Source of the DNA: Lepus europaeus | Lineage: Eukaryota; Chordata; Mammalia; Lagomorpha; Leporidae | Direction of reading: 5' to 3' | Length of the DNA: 64,000 bases | Assembly: GCF_033115175.1 (NCBI RefSeq) | Contig: NC_084837.1 | Location: 64,255,266-64,319,265, forward strand | Shown here: positions 25,901 through 39,900 of the stretch, piece after piece | Position numbering within the stretch: the first letter of the stretch is position 1 | How the letters are laid out: every line of letters starts with the position of its first letter | Notes under the pieces: model-generated | Database searches by the model: none | The model's input: only the letters and a program-made list of their open reading frames with translations | Told to the model about the DNA's origin: nothing | Translations under genes and position numbers: made by a program

Positions 25901-26692
25901 GAACTGAGAATGAATGACACAGTGTAAAGCCATCTGTTAAAGCTATGAGTGGGATTCCATTCTGGAGGGATAACAAACAACCCCAGCCCCAAGTGGGACA
26001 CGGCAGCTTCCGGGGTCTCACCCATGGCCACTGGGATGTCTGTCCAGTTCAGGGCACATTTCTGTGTGCAGGTCCCCTCCTCGTTGAGTACCACGGTGAG
26101 ATCATCCTGGCCCACGGCCACTTTTCCATCTGCCAGAGGTGCAACTAAGGGCTCCAGCTGTTTTCCTGTTGGAAAGAGCTCTTTGATGGACCCCTTTCCA
26201 TCCACCTACAGGAAGACACAAAGTGAGTCACCCAGCATTCCCTGGCCAGAAGCATGAACATGGCTTGGAAAAGCCCAGACAAAACCCCAGACATACAGAA
26301 GCCCATATTCCTTGTTTGACAGAAGGAAATACCATAGAGTTTGTTATGAGAAACCTTGTCATCACTATTAAAACCAGTTCTTGGGGCTGGCACTGTGGTG
26401 TACTGGGTAAAACCACCACCTGCACAGTACTATATGGGCACTGGTTAGTGTCCTAGCTGCTCCACCTCTGATCCAGCTCTCTGCTAATTGCATGGGAAAG
26501 CAGTGGAAGTAGGTCGAAGAGCTTGGACCCCTGTACCCATGTGATGGAATTCCTGGTTCCTGACTCCTGGCTTTGGCTTGGCTCAGCCCTGGTCATTTAG
26601 GCTACTCAGGGAATGAACCAGCATATGGAAGATCTATCTGTCTCTTCCTTTCTTTGTAACTCTGCCTTTCAAATAAATTTTAAAGAACCTTA

Positions 26693-26739
<47 letters not shown>

Positions 26740-29700
26740 CAGTTCTCTTTTTCTTTAACACAGGGAACAGCATCAGGCCCAGCAACTGACGATGCCAAGT
26801 GCCAGGGAGAATGCATTAGCTACTGATGGGAATGAGAAGCAGTATAGCCATTTCATCTGCTGTTTGTTTTGTTTTTAATTTTAGTTATTTGAAAGGCAGA
26901 GTTACAGAGACAGAGAAGGAGAGAGAGAGAGAGAGAGCTCTTCTGTCCACTGGTTACTCCTCAAATGGTCACAAAAACCAAGGCTGGGCCAGGCCAAAGC
27001 CAGGAGCCAGGGGCTTCATCCAGGTCTCCCATGTGGGTGCAGGGGCCCAAGGACTTGGGTCATCTCCTGGTGCTTTCCCAGGCTCATCAGCAGGGAGCTT
27101 TATTGGAGTGGAGCAGCTGGGACTTGAACCAGTGCCCACATAGGATGCTAGCATTGCAGAAGGCAGCTTAACACATTATGCCCGCCCTGATGTCTGCTGC
27201 TTTGGGAAAGTCAGACACCTGCATGTGGTGCAGCAATCACATTCCCAGGCACCTGCCCAAGAAACAAAAACTTACGCTTACATAAACATCTGTTTGCCAA
27301 CATTAACAGCAGCTTTATTCATAACTGCCAAAAATCAGAAGCAATTTTATCCTTCAACTCAGGAATGGATAAACTGCAATATATCCATACCACAGACTTC
27401 TATACCGCCATAAAAAAAACTATTCACGTATGCACAAGGACACAGATGAATCACAAATGCACTCTGCTAAGTGAAAAAATCTATACACTGTGTGATTCAA
27501 TTTACATGATATTCTGGAAAAAGCAAAATCATAAGAGATGAAGAAAAAATCAGGGGCCAATGCTTGGCATAGTGAAGCCGCTGCCTGCAGTGCTGGCATC
27601 CCGAGTCCTGGCTGCTCCACTTCCAGCTCTTAATTTATGGCCTGGGAAAGCAGTAGAAGATGGTCCAAGTTCCTGGGGCCCTGTGCCCATGTGGGAGACC
27701 CAGAAGAAACTCTAGGCTCCTGGCTTACGATTGGCTCAGCTCCAGCCGTTGCAGCCAATTGGGGAATGAAACAGTGGATGGGAGACCTCTCCCTCTCTCC
27801 CTCCCTCCCTCCCTCCCTCTCTCTCTCTCTCTCTCTGCCTCTCAAATAATAATAAATACATCTTTAAAAAAAAAAAAAAAAGGGACCAGTATGGTGTAGC
27901 AGGTTAAGCTGCCACCTACAACACCAGCATCCCATATTGAAGTACTGCTCTGCTTCCAATCTATCTCCCCCTTAATGTGCCTGGGAGGGCAGTAGGAAAT
28001 GGTCCAAGTACTTGGGTTCCTGCCACCCACATGAGACCTGAATGGAGTTCTGGCTTCTGGCTTTGGCCGAGGCCTGGCTGTTGCAGCCATTCGGGGAGTG
28101 AAGCAATAAACGGAAGATCTCTCTGTCTTTCTCGCTCTCTCTGCCATTCTGACTTTCAAACAAATAAATAAATCTTAAAAAAAAAAAAAAAAAGAAAGAA
28201 AAAAAACAGTCAGCGGTTACCAAAGATTGGAAGTAGGAGGAGGGACTGATTTCAAAGGCACAGGGGGTGATGAAACTGTCCTGAATCTTGATTGCAGTAG
28301 TAGTTATATAACTCTAGGCTTTGATCAAAACACAGAACTCCACACCAAAATGAGTTATTTTTTACTGTATGTAAAAAAAAACGAATGGTTTCAGAACTGC
28401 TGGGTCCAAAAGCAACCTTTTGACCCCAAGAAGACTCCACCCTCAGCAAGCAGATGGCAGCACGCACGGCAGTCAGAGCACTGAGAGTCTGCTTGCAGCC
28501 TCTGGCTCCCCTGCGCCTTGTGGACTTGTCTCAGCACCTGTACCACGCTGCGATTCCAGTCAGCTAACCCGGTGGCTCCTCCGGGGGTCTGCAACCACGG
28601 GCTGATGGATTCGGAGAGTCTAACAGCAAACATATGCATCAAATACATCACGAAGAGCTCATCGGAGGGGACAGAGGAGGTGGAGAGAAAGACCTGTAGA
28701 AAGGCCACATCTGGAGTGAGACCAGTACGAAGCCAAGATCTAGGTTACTCCATGAAAGGAATGGTAGAGCTATCCTTTCCATAGACAGCATGCACGCTGG
28801 GGGACAAATAAGAATGTCAATGTCAGCACTTAGATTAAGAGAAAAAGCAAGTTATAAAACAATGTGTCTGACAGTTTTGTGAACAGTGGGTATCATATTT
28901 GTGTAAACAGGCTAGAAGCCCATTTGCCAAAAAGGGTAACAGTGATCATTTCTCGTTGGAGAGATTATTATTATCAGTATCTTCTTATTTTCTATAATAA
29001 ACACATGTAGCTTTTGAAATAAAGATGGAAATAGTTTCTAAAACATATACAGTAAAGGATTTGTGGGAGTGGGAAGCAAGAGATTCAAAGTCTTACAAAT
29101 ATTTAAGTAAATAATAAAATTAAGGAAGGGCAGCAGAGGATGGCCCAAGTGCTTGGGTCCCTGCACCCATGTGGGAGACCTGGAAGAAGCTCCTGGCTGC
29201 AGACCAGCCCAGTTCTGGCCATTGCAGCCATTTGGGAAGTGAACCAGTGGATGTAAGCCCTCTCTCCCTCTTTCTCTCCCTCTCTTTCTGTAACTCTGCC
29301 TTTCAAATAAATAAATCTTTAAAAAATACTACTAATAAAATAAGTTTATAACTCCTTAGCACTAAGGTCTAAGGGGTAGCAGCCCATGAGAAGGCTGCTG
29401 GACAGATGAGTAGCCCAGATCACCTGTTCTTTTTTTTTTTTTTAATTTATTTATTTTTATTTTTATTTATTTTTTTTAAAAGATTTATTATTTGACAGGC
29501 AGAGTTACAAAGAGGCAGAGGCAGAGAGAGAGAGGCCTTCCATCTGCTGGCTCACTCTCCAGATGGACGCAGATGTGCCGATCTGGAGCCAGAAGCTTCT
29601 TCCTGGTCTCCCATGTGGATGCAGGGGCCCAAGGACTTGGGCCATATTCCACTGCTTTCCCAGGCCATAGCAGAGAGCTGGAGCAGAAGTGGAGCAGCTG

Positions 29701-32700
29701 GGACTCGAACCGGCATCGACACAGGATGGTAGCACTGCAGGCAGTGGCTTTATCCACTATGCCACAGTGCCAGCCCCGATCACCTGTTCTAACACACACT
29801 TGTGTGATGAGACTAAGTCATTAGCTACAGAATTCAGGGTTACTGTGTGGCTTAAATTACACAGACACCTTATTCATGGAAAAATGCTGAAATAAAAAAA
29901 AAACAGTCACATGAACATACACCCTGTTATGCCAAAAGCTCTATTGAAGGTGGTCTCTTGACCTGCAGTGCAGAAGCACGTACTCATCTCCCCAAGGCAA
30001 ACTCCGAATCATCTGCCCCAAAGTAAACTGATGGCATTTGCAAAATAATAAGATTTTACCCGTATCAGGTAGTAGTCTCTCTTGAAACCCACGCAGATGG
30101 AATTTTCACACCATGCCATGGACTTAGGCACATCTGGTACACTGAAGTCCCCCTGGAGAAAGACAGCAAGATCAAAGTGAAAACACACCAAAAAGAAAAC
30201 ACCCCAACCTCCCTGTTATCACACCACTGCTCTGCAAACAACCTCTACCCTCTTCTGAGCATAAGTCTCCAAGCATAAGGCCAGGAAGCCAGCTCTAACA
30301 AAAACACATCCCCCGTGAACTGGTCAGAGAGCCTCTGGGAAAGGTGAAAGCCCACTGTGAAATACAGCAGTCTGCAGGGACACAGAATGATCTTACAATG
30401 GGCACGAAGGGGCTGTCACTTGCTAGCAGGGTGCCCATCTGGGGAGGAAACGGCTGGACCCCTACACATCTCTAGCGCTGAGCAGGCTGCGGGCCAACAG
30501 CAGCAGCAGTTCTACCCAATCTGCGGACTGGGCCAGAGTGGACATACCTGCAACTCATGAAACTCCCGGTCCTTCCAGAAGTAGAGCTGCAGCTTCTTTT
30601 TCACGGCCACACACATGCGCAGCACCTCCTCCCCAGTCTCTGTGTGCTGGCGAGAGACACCGCGAACAACTAAGCACACGCACGTGATGACTCCATAACC
30701 GACAGCAAGACTGGAGAGGCCCTTCCTTGCAATGGCACCCACCTGAAAGTCCCCAGGACTACAAAGTCAGACTGACAGAAACGCTGAGCAGAAGGGCACG
30801 CTTCTCCATGAGGTGCCCAGAACCAACTGGTTCAGGAATGTGTCCTCCTCAGGGGCTGCCAGCCAAGGCCCCTGGCACCAGCCTCTCACATAGTTCAGAG
30901 GGAAATACCAGGGCGAGCCTTCTCCCATGTAACGACCCCCACCCCGCCCCGCCTCCATTTTCCCCTTAAATGTTCCTCACTCATGACTATCAAATGTGAC
31001 CAACACGTACCAACGTGACCAGCACGCATCAATAGGGACCAGCATGTGCCAGTGACAGAGAGGCCCACCTTCCGTCCTTTAAGGGAGTGCGGAAAAGGAA
31101 ACCCTACCCACCAAACAAGGCAGGGTCAATGCGGACCATACATGCTAAAAGAGTGTCAGAGCGGTCAGGTAGATCTGAGAGTGTGAAGATGACAAACTGG
31201 TAAAAACTAGGAGAGAACAAGGAAAGCTCCCGACAGACACTATTCACTGTGTCCTGCAAGTGTCGCTGCCCTCCGTTACTAGCTTCCCGTCACAGGGCGT
31301 CAGGTGCTCTGATAGGCACACACACACACGGGGCACAAAAATGGTTCAACGTCACACCACATCCAAGGGGGGCGGATTTCCCTAACACAATCCAACGTGA
31401 ACTATTCCCTTTGGAGTCTCTGCTGGGCTTGGCTCACGACTGTCTTCCCATCTCGTGGCAGGACACGAGGAGGGCAGTGCTAAGCATAGCACGAGCCATG
31501 TCTCATCTCGCACACACTTACCTGGAGATCGCATGTGAACAATGACGCTCCCTTTGCCTTGGAGACCGTAGTGATTTGTTGAAATGTCAACAGGTCATGG
31601 ACATAAATGTTGTTTTCTGTTCGGAAGGAGGTAAAACATCATTACAAGTGACAGTAATTCTCAAAAAAAAAAAAAAAAAAAAAAAACCAAAAAAACAAAA
31701 ACAAAAACACATAACCGTGACATCTAAATGAACCAAAGGGCAGCTGCTGGCTGAAGGTGGATCTCAAGTTTCACCAGCAGTGATTCAATCCTGGCTAAAC
31801 ATGTAAGAGGCCATTCTGCTTTCTGAACTTGGGTATTTTGTGGCTTAAAAATCTGGGCTGACTTGAGTAAAAGAGCTCTTTCATTTTCAAAGCACACTCA
31901 GCCTCATCCTCCTCCAGTCTGGAAAGCTGTGCCACAGCGCTTAGATGAGAAACAGCTTCCAGAGCTACTTACATTAGGAGGCTCCACTTAGAAACCTGTG
32001 GTACTGGCATCCCATAGGGTGCCGGTTCAAGTCCCGGCTGCTCCACTTCCGATCCAGCTCCCTGCTAATGTGCCTGGGAAAGCAGCGGAAGATGGCCCAA
32101 GTCCTTGGGCCCCTCCGCCCACGTGGGAGCCCCAGAAGAAGCTTCCTGGCTCCTGGCGCTGGTCTGGTCCAGTCCTGGCTGTTGTGGCAATTTGGGGAGT
32201 GAACCAGAAGATGACAGACCTCTCTGTCTCTCTTCTCTTTAATCTGCCTATCAAATAAATAAATAAAACTTAAAAAGAAAAGTAAATCTGCAATTTTGTA
32301 CAAACTCATGGCAAAGATTTCTTTTTAGTAAACAAAATAATAATTTCATCTGTGCCTCATATCTAATTTTTTTTCTTTTTAAATTTGAGAGGCAGATAAA
32401 CAGAGAAAAGGAGCTCCCACCTGCTGGTTCACTCACTCCCCAAATGATCACAAAGGCTGGGGCTGGGTCAGACCAAAGCTGGAAAGCAGAAACCCAATCT
32501 AGGTCTCCCATAAGGGAAGCAGAAACCCAACTACTTATGCCATCATCACTGCCTCCTACGGAAGCTGGGATCAGGAATGCAATCAGGTACTGAACCCAGG
32601 CCCTCCGATGTGGGACACAGCATCTTAATCACTAGGACAAGTACCACCCCATCTCTAGCTTTCATTATGAAGATCTGGTTACCTTAAATGTTCATCTGTG

Positions 32701-35700
32701 GAACCTAGCAACTAAGTTCAAAATGATCCTACTCTTGGGCCTACGGATGAAGACTACAATGTGTGGTAAGTGTTTAGTCCTCTGCTTGTCAAGAAAAAGG
32801 TCTCATCACTGCCTTTCACAAAACCATGGCCTTTAAAACAAGGCCCTGAACAGTCTGGCCCTGAACTGTCTCTGACCTAAAATCCCACCAGTCTCCAGCA
32901 CATATCCCAAGTCTGGCCACAATGAACTTCCTGTCAGGTAGTGCCACACGGCAGAGCCTTTCCTCGTGTTGTTCCCTCTGTGCCTCTCTCTCTTCCTGTG
33001 GAATTCTAGTCATCTGCTGACAATGCAGCCCTTCCATCACTAAGACCTCAAAATACTTTCTGTAAATCTCCACTGTAAGCTATGTATTGTATCACGATTG
33101 CTATGTCTTTTCAGTCTTCGTAATCAGAACCTGTGTCAAAGACACAAAGCGGGTCTCATTGAACATGATAGCCCCAACGTCTAGTCCACACTCCGCAAGC
33201 AGCAGGGATCAATAAACACCTGGCTGGTGACTGAGAATGGAAACTCCTTGTAGAACAGAGTTCAAGTTCATAAGGGATGCCACTGTCTTTATACCCACAT
33301 ACCCTGTTGCATGTGGTTTGGAACATGTTAGCACAGTGTTAAGTAACTACTAGTAAATTAATTACAAAAGGGTTAATTGGGTCACAGCTTTTGTTTTTCG
33401 ACACATGAAATACAAAGGCAACCCCTTTCCTTACCTAACAAGCTGACCAGAATCTTAAACTGGGAAACCACATGGATCTGGAAAACAGCAGATCGTTAGA
33501 CCCAATTAGACAGTTTTTACAAGGCTTAGCAACATTCACTTAAGTACAGTACTCAGAAGAGACCAAAGTGCCTATGCCAGTTATGAGGATTTTTTTTTTT
33601 TTTTGACAGGCAGAGCGGATAGTGAGAGAGAGAGAGACACGGATGTTGACTTATGTGCAATCACAATTTCTGCTTCTGAGAAAGGCTCTCAGGCAAACGA
33701 TGACTGGGCAGCGGTGAGGACTTGAAGAGTTTATAGGCAACGTCACCAGAGTTCTAGCTTTGGTGAGGGTCTCTGTGAGTAAAACACTCTTGTGAAACCA
33801 CCATCACTGTTACCTGCTGAATCTTTTTGGAGAAGTTCTTATTGGATTTCTCTAGCGTCACTTCAAACCTGTTGCAACCTAGGGAGGAGAAATAAACATT
33901 CACAATTTCAAACACAAGAAAATATATAGAAACCAACTACAATAAGAATCCTGGTCTCTTGGACCAAGCTTTAAAAATTCCTATAAGACTAGAAATCAGA
34001 GATCTAAAATAGCCAGCTGTCTTTACTGAGCAGAGTTAAGTTGCTTTCAACTCCAATTTTATTATTATTACTATTATTATTTTATTAATTTGAGAAGGAA
34101 AGAGGGAAGGGAAGGTAGACAGAATGCTCCCTTCTGCTGGTTCACTCTCCAAATGGCCACAATGGCCAGGGCTGGGCCAGGCTGAAACGAGGAACGAGGA
34201 GCATCTTCCAGATCTGCCTGATCCCAGAGAATGCTTGTGTAGGTTCTAGCTATAAATATTTACTGCATCAGAAATTAAGACTTGGGGCCACTGCCCGCAG
34301 TGCCAGCATCCCATAGGGGTGCCTGTTCGAGTCCCAGCTGCTCCACTTTCAATCCAGCTCTCTGCTAATGTTTCTGGGAAAGCAGCGAAGATGGCCCAAG
34401 TTCTTGGGCCCCTTCACTCAAGTGGGAGACCCAGAAGATGCTCCTTACTCCTGGCTTCAGATCGGCCTGCCCCCGGCCATTGCAGCCATTTGGGGAGTGA
34501 AGACCTCACTCTCTCTGCCTCTACCTCTGCCTCTCTGTAACTCTACCTTTCAAATAAATAAATAAATAAATCTTTAAAAAAAGAAAGAAAGAAAGAAAGA
34601 AATTAAGACTGAGGAATCCTTCTTTTTTTTTTTTTTTTTTAAAGAAAAGATTATTTGAAAGTCAGAGCTACAGAGAGAGAAAGACAAAGAGAGAAATCCT
34701 CCATCCACCTGTTCACTCCCCAAATGGCTGCAACAGCCTGGGCTGGACCAAGCTGAAGCCAGGAGCCAGGAGCTTCTTCCAGATCTCCCACATGGGTGCA
34801 GTGGTCTAAGGACTTGGGCCATTTTCTGCTGCTTTCTCAAGTGCATTAGCAGGGAGATGGATTGGAGGCCGAGCAGCCAGGACTCGAACTGGCACCCATA
34901 TGAGATGCCAGCACTGCAGACAGTGGCTTAACCTGCTGTGCCACAGCACCAGCCCCAAGACTGAGAATTCTTAAACAATATTTATTATTAACTCATTGAA
35001 AAATCACAGTAAGACTGAAATATGTTAGCATTAAAAATTTTAAAATAACTATTTCTCCCAAGCAAAAAAACATTGTTCTAGATTTTTTGGAAATCTCTGT
35101 TAATGTTTAGTTTAACAGAAGACAGCTGAACTCTCATACTCACTTCTGTATTTAATGTTTTGACACACTGTTTTGTTTGAAATACAACAAAAATATATCC
35201 TCACATGGATCTATCTACCTAGTACCATTTGGGGAGTGAACCAGCGGATGGAAGATCTGTCTCTGTCTCTCTCTGTCTCTGGCTCTCTTCTCTGTAACTC
35301 TAACTTTCAAATAAATACATCTTTTTTTTAAGAATTATTCTTTATATATCTGAAAGTCAGAGTTACACAGAGAGAGAAGGAGAGGCACGGGGTGGGGGTT
35401 TCCATTCCACTGGTTCACTCCCCAAATGACCGGAAAGTCCAGAGCTGAGCGGATCCGAAGCCAGGAGCTTCTTCCAGGTCTCTCACATGGGTGCAGGGGC
35501 CCAAGGACTTGGGCCATCTTCTACTGCTTTCCCAGGCCACAGCAGAGAGCTGCAGTGGAAGAGAAGCAGTGGGACTTGAAGCGATGCCCATATGGGATGC
35601 CAGTGCTGCAGGCTTGCCACAGTGCTGGCCCCCTAAATAAATAAAGAAGAGAGGAAGGGAGGGAGAGAGGGAGGGAAAGAGAGAAAGAGAGATAGAAAGG

Positions 35701-36952
35701 AAGAAAGGAAGAAAGGAAGAAAGGAAGGAAGGAAGGAAGGAAGGAACGAACCTCATGCACTGGTCATCTGGAAAATATGTGTAGCGGCTCACCATAGGCT
35801 GGCACATTTCATTATAGGATATTTTAAAAATCACACTTATTATCATCACAGCCAATCTCACTGGAAAAATCATTAAGTACTGAAAAGCTGTCAAGTTCAT
35901 GGAAGTAGACACCAGTGTTGCACAATCGGAGGTTTCTCTTGAAAGTTCTCACTTTATCATTTGCAGCAAAAACTGCCAGCTGTTTTCTTTGAAGTAACAG
36001 ACTCCCTTTGTTCACTTTGCAAAGAACATCTGCCAAGTAGCCCAGAGCTCTGAAAACCCGTGGTCAGTCTGGCAGTCATCCTTTAGCGTGGGAAGTGCTG
36101 CTCTGTGAGAAAAGTGGTCAGTCCAGTGTGCAACTCAGACAACTGTACAAGGTCTTCCCCTCAGCACCGCCGCCAGACCTCATACCCGGGCACCCAGCAC
36201 ATTGCATCATGTGTACTTGCCACTGTATCACAAGGGATTATGGAAAACATGTGTCACCACAGGGCTAAATATAACAAAATTAGTAACTGCACCACCAAGA
36301 ACATTCTGGAGTGAAGCTAGCCTTAAACTACAGAAACCATTGTGAGTGCACGGTGAGACCAACACAGCAGAGATGGGGGCCACTGTCCTGATTTGTGCTC
36401 AGGGTCCAGCAGCTTCAAACATCAGGATAGTGAAACACCGAAGTGTTGGCGTTACTGTGAACTTAGTTTTGACCTTGTGGGGCCTCTGAAAGTCATCACC
36501 ACTGCTGGAATCCCAACGGGTATGGAGACCACACGTTGAAAACCACATGTCCAGGGTGCTAATATCACCAAAATAAACCTAGAGACGTGAGGGCCCCACA
36601 TGCAAACCAATCTAACTTCTCTCTTTAAGGTAAGAGCAGAATGAAGCCTAGTGTTGGTTCTGAGCTGTGGGGAGTTGGCTCAGACCAGAGGAGCCTGCAG
36701 GCCCTCAGATCCTGGTCTTTCCCTGACACCTACTGTTCCCTCCCTTTCCTCAGAAAGACAGCCTAGGTGCAGCCCAATCTAAGTCTGAAAAATCTGAAAT
36801 CTAGAAACCAAATTGGTTCTAGGACTGACTCATAGAGGCCCAGATCTACTCTGGGGCCATATTAGGCCAGAGTTGTGTCAGAGCTCGATTGTTGATTGTT
36901 TTCTTTTTTTTTTTTATTTTTAAAATTTATTTGACAGATAAAGTTAGACAGT

Positions 36953-36986
<34 letters not shown>

Positions 36987-39900
36987 TCTTCCTTCCGTTG
37001 GTTTACCCCTCCAAATGGCCGCTACGGCCGGAGCTACGCCAATCCAAAGCCAGGAGCCAGGAGCTTCCTCCTGGTCTCCCATGTGGGTGCAGACACCCAA
37101 GCACCTGGGCCATCCTCCACTACCTTCCTGGGCCACAGCAGAGAGCTGGACTGGAAGAGGAGCAGCCGGGACTAAAACCCGGCGCCCATATGGGATGCCA
37201 GCGCCACAGGTGGAGGATTAACCAAGTGAGCCACGGCACCGATTCCCCCTACCTTTTTTAAAGATTTTATTTATTTATTTGAGAGGCAGAGTTACAAACA
37301 GAGAGAGGAAGGGATGAGGCAAGAGTGAGAGATCTCTTCTATCCATCCACTGGTTCATGCCCCAAATGGCTACAATGGTTGTAACTGGGCCGATCTGAAG
37401 CCAGGAGCCAAGAGCTTCTTCTAGGTCTCCCACATGGGTACAGGGACTCAAGTACTTGGGCCATCTTTCACTGCTTTCCCAGAAGCATTAACAGGGAGCT
37501 AGACTGGAAGTGGAGCAGTCGGGACATGAACTGGCACCCATATGGAATGGAGGTGCCACAGGCGGAGGCTCAGCCTACCATGCCACAGTGCCAGCCTACT
37601 TAGCTTGTTTTCTTTCTTTTGTTCTTTTTTCTTTTTTTAAATAGATTTATTCATTTATTTCATAGGCAGAGTTATAGAGAGACAGTGGCAGATAGAGAGA
37701 GAGAGAGAGAGAGAGATCGATCTTCCATCAGCTGGTTCACTCCCCAAATGGCTGCAGTGGCTGGAGCTGTGCCAATCGAAAGCCAAGAGCCAGGAGCTTC
37801 TTCCAGGTCTCCCACACCAGTGCAGGGGCCCAAGGACTTGGGCCACCTTCTGCTTTCCTAGGCCACGGCAGAGAGCTGTATCAGAAATGGAACAGCCGGG
37901 ACACAAACCAGTGCCCATTTGGGATGCTGGCACTGCAGGCGGCAGCTTTACCCGCTACAGCACTGGCCCCCAAATAAGTAAGTCTTAAAAGAAAAAAATC
38001 TAGCTTTCAATTTCTCACCACTTATTTATGAGCCCATAGTAGACAATCAAAAACAGCTGTTAAATGATGAATAAAATCCAAGGACAACTTAATTTTTTAG
38101 ATTACTGACAAGGCAGACGTCACAGAATGCAAATATTCTGGTTCTGAGTACTAACAACTTAAAGCAAGAATCAGCAAAGCATTGCCTATTGGACAAATCG
38201 AAGCCTCTGCCTGTTTTGTGAATAAAGTTTTATTGGAACATTTACATACTGTAAGGGGCTGCTATCAGGCCATAATGGGACAGTTGTGTAATCATAACAC
38301 AGATCTCTCTCTCTCTTTTTTTTTTTTTTACTTTATTTGAAAGGCGGAATTACAGAGAGTGGGGTAGGGGGGTGGGGGAGTAGGGAGAGACAGAGGCAGA
38401 GAGGTCTTCCATCTGCTGGTTCATTCCCCAAATGGCTGCAACAGCCGGAGCTGCGCTGATCCAAAGTCAGGAACCAGGAGCTTCTTCCAGGTCTCCCACG
38501 CAGATGCCAGGGCCCAAGCACTTGGGCCATCTTCTACTACTTTCCTAGGCTATAGCAGAGAGCTGGATTGGAAGTGGAGCAGCTGGGACTCAAACCGGTG
38601 CCTGTACAGGAAGCTGGCACTGCAGACAGCGGCTTAATTCACTATGTCAGAGTGCAGGCCCCAACAGAGGTATCTTATGGCCTGCAAAGCCCAACATACT
38701 CACCATTTGGAACATTTTGGAACAAACTGGTTGACTTAATTTAAAGGAGAATTGAGAAACATAGAAACGAAATCCAGTCTCTACCTTGTTCTCTGGTTTC
38801 CCTTCTTGCCCCACTATGGAACCCTCCCAGGTGCCTTCCTCTTTCCCCATGGCCCCAGGAATCTGTTTGTTTTTTTTTTTTTTTCCCAATGTCAAACCCC
38901 CTTTGCTGCAGGTTCCAAAAAGAGGGCTCTATTTCCACTCTTACCTTAAGCTATTTACTTAGGAAAAATAATTAAATTGAAAGCTATGAAGTTGCTGTTT
39001 TTGTAGGACTAATATAGCTGACCACCGACAATTTGGCTCAACCCATCCTGGCACTAGCAGCAGATTTCTATGGATTGTGACTCCAGGGCATGACATCCAA
39101 ACACATCATTTTCCATAAAGAAAGTATATACATAACATTAGGAAAAGAGAGAAAGGTATTTTTTCCCTAATAAAGGACATGCTTTAAGACAACAGATTTT
39201 GGAGCTGGCGCTGTGGTGTAGTGAGTAAAGCCACCACCTGTGATGCCAGCATCCCATATGGGCGCAGGTTCATGTTCTAGCTGCTCCACTTCCGATGCAG
39301 CTCCCTTCCAATGGTCTGGGAAAGCAGTGGACGATAGCCCAAGTGCTTGGGCCCCTGCACCCATGTGGGAGACTGGATAAAGCTCCTGGATCCTGGCTTT
39401 GGTGTGGCCCAGCACTGGCCATTGGGGCCATCTGAGGAGTAAACCAGTGGATGGAAGATTCTCTCTCTCTGTTTCTCTCTCCCTCAACCCCTGTAACTCT
39501 TTCAAATAAATAATTAAATCTTAAAAAAAAAAAAAAAAAAAGAGAGAGAGAGAGAGAGAATAGACTTCAAATACTATAGTTATTTTCCTACATTATTACT
39601 TACAAAGTCATATTGGATTTAAACTTCAGTTTGCAAAGTCCTTTCAAGGCTATTATGCATCTGACCCCATCGGCTCTGGGAGGCAGGCAGGCAGGCAGGC
39701 AGGCAGTTTACAGAAGACAAGGCTGACGTGGGAAAGGACCTGCTCACAGTCATGGGGCCAGGGAGAAGTGAACCGGGGCACAAGCCTGGGGCCTCTCTTC
39801 CTGTTCTCTCACATGCTACCAGGACCTTTTCCATCAATGGTTCCCGCCTGTGCTTCCCACCACCACACCATTTCTACAGGAATCTTATCCCCAGCAGTGG

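Larger units (their letters stand above)
27200..28380 (+). mobile_element. Older L1 3' region split by two CSINEs
   Basis: 27200-27545 and 28209-28380 carry LINE-1 3' text in order: GCAGCTTTATTCATAACTGC, GAATGGATAAACTGCAATAT, GACACAGATGAATCACAAAT, then GGTTACCAAAGATTGGAAGT and GGGGTGATGAAACTGTCC. The two SINEs account for the gap. Confidence 0.8.
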
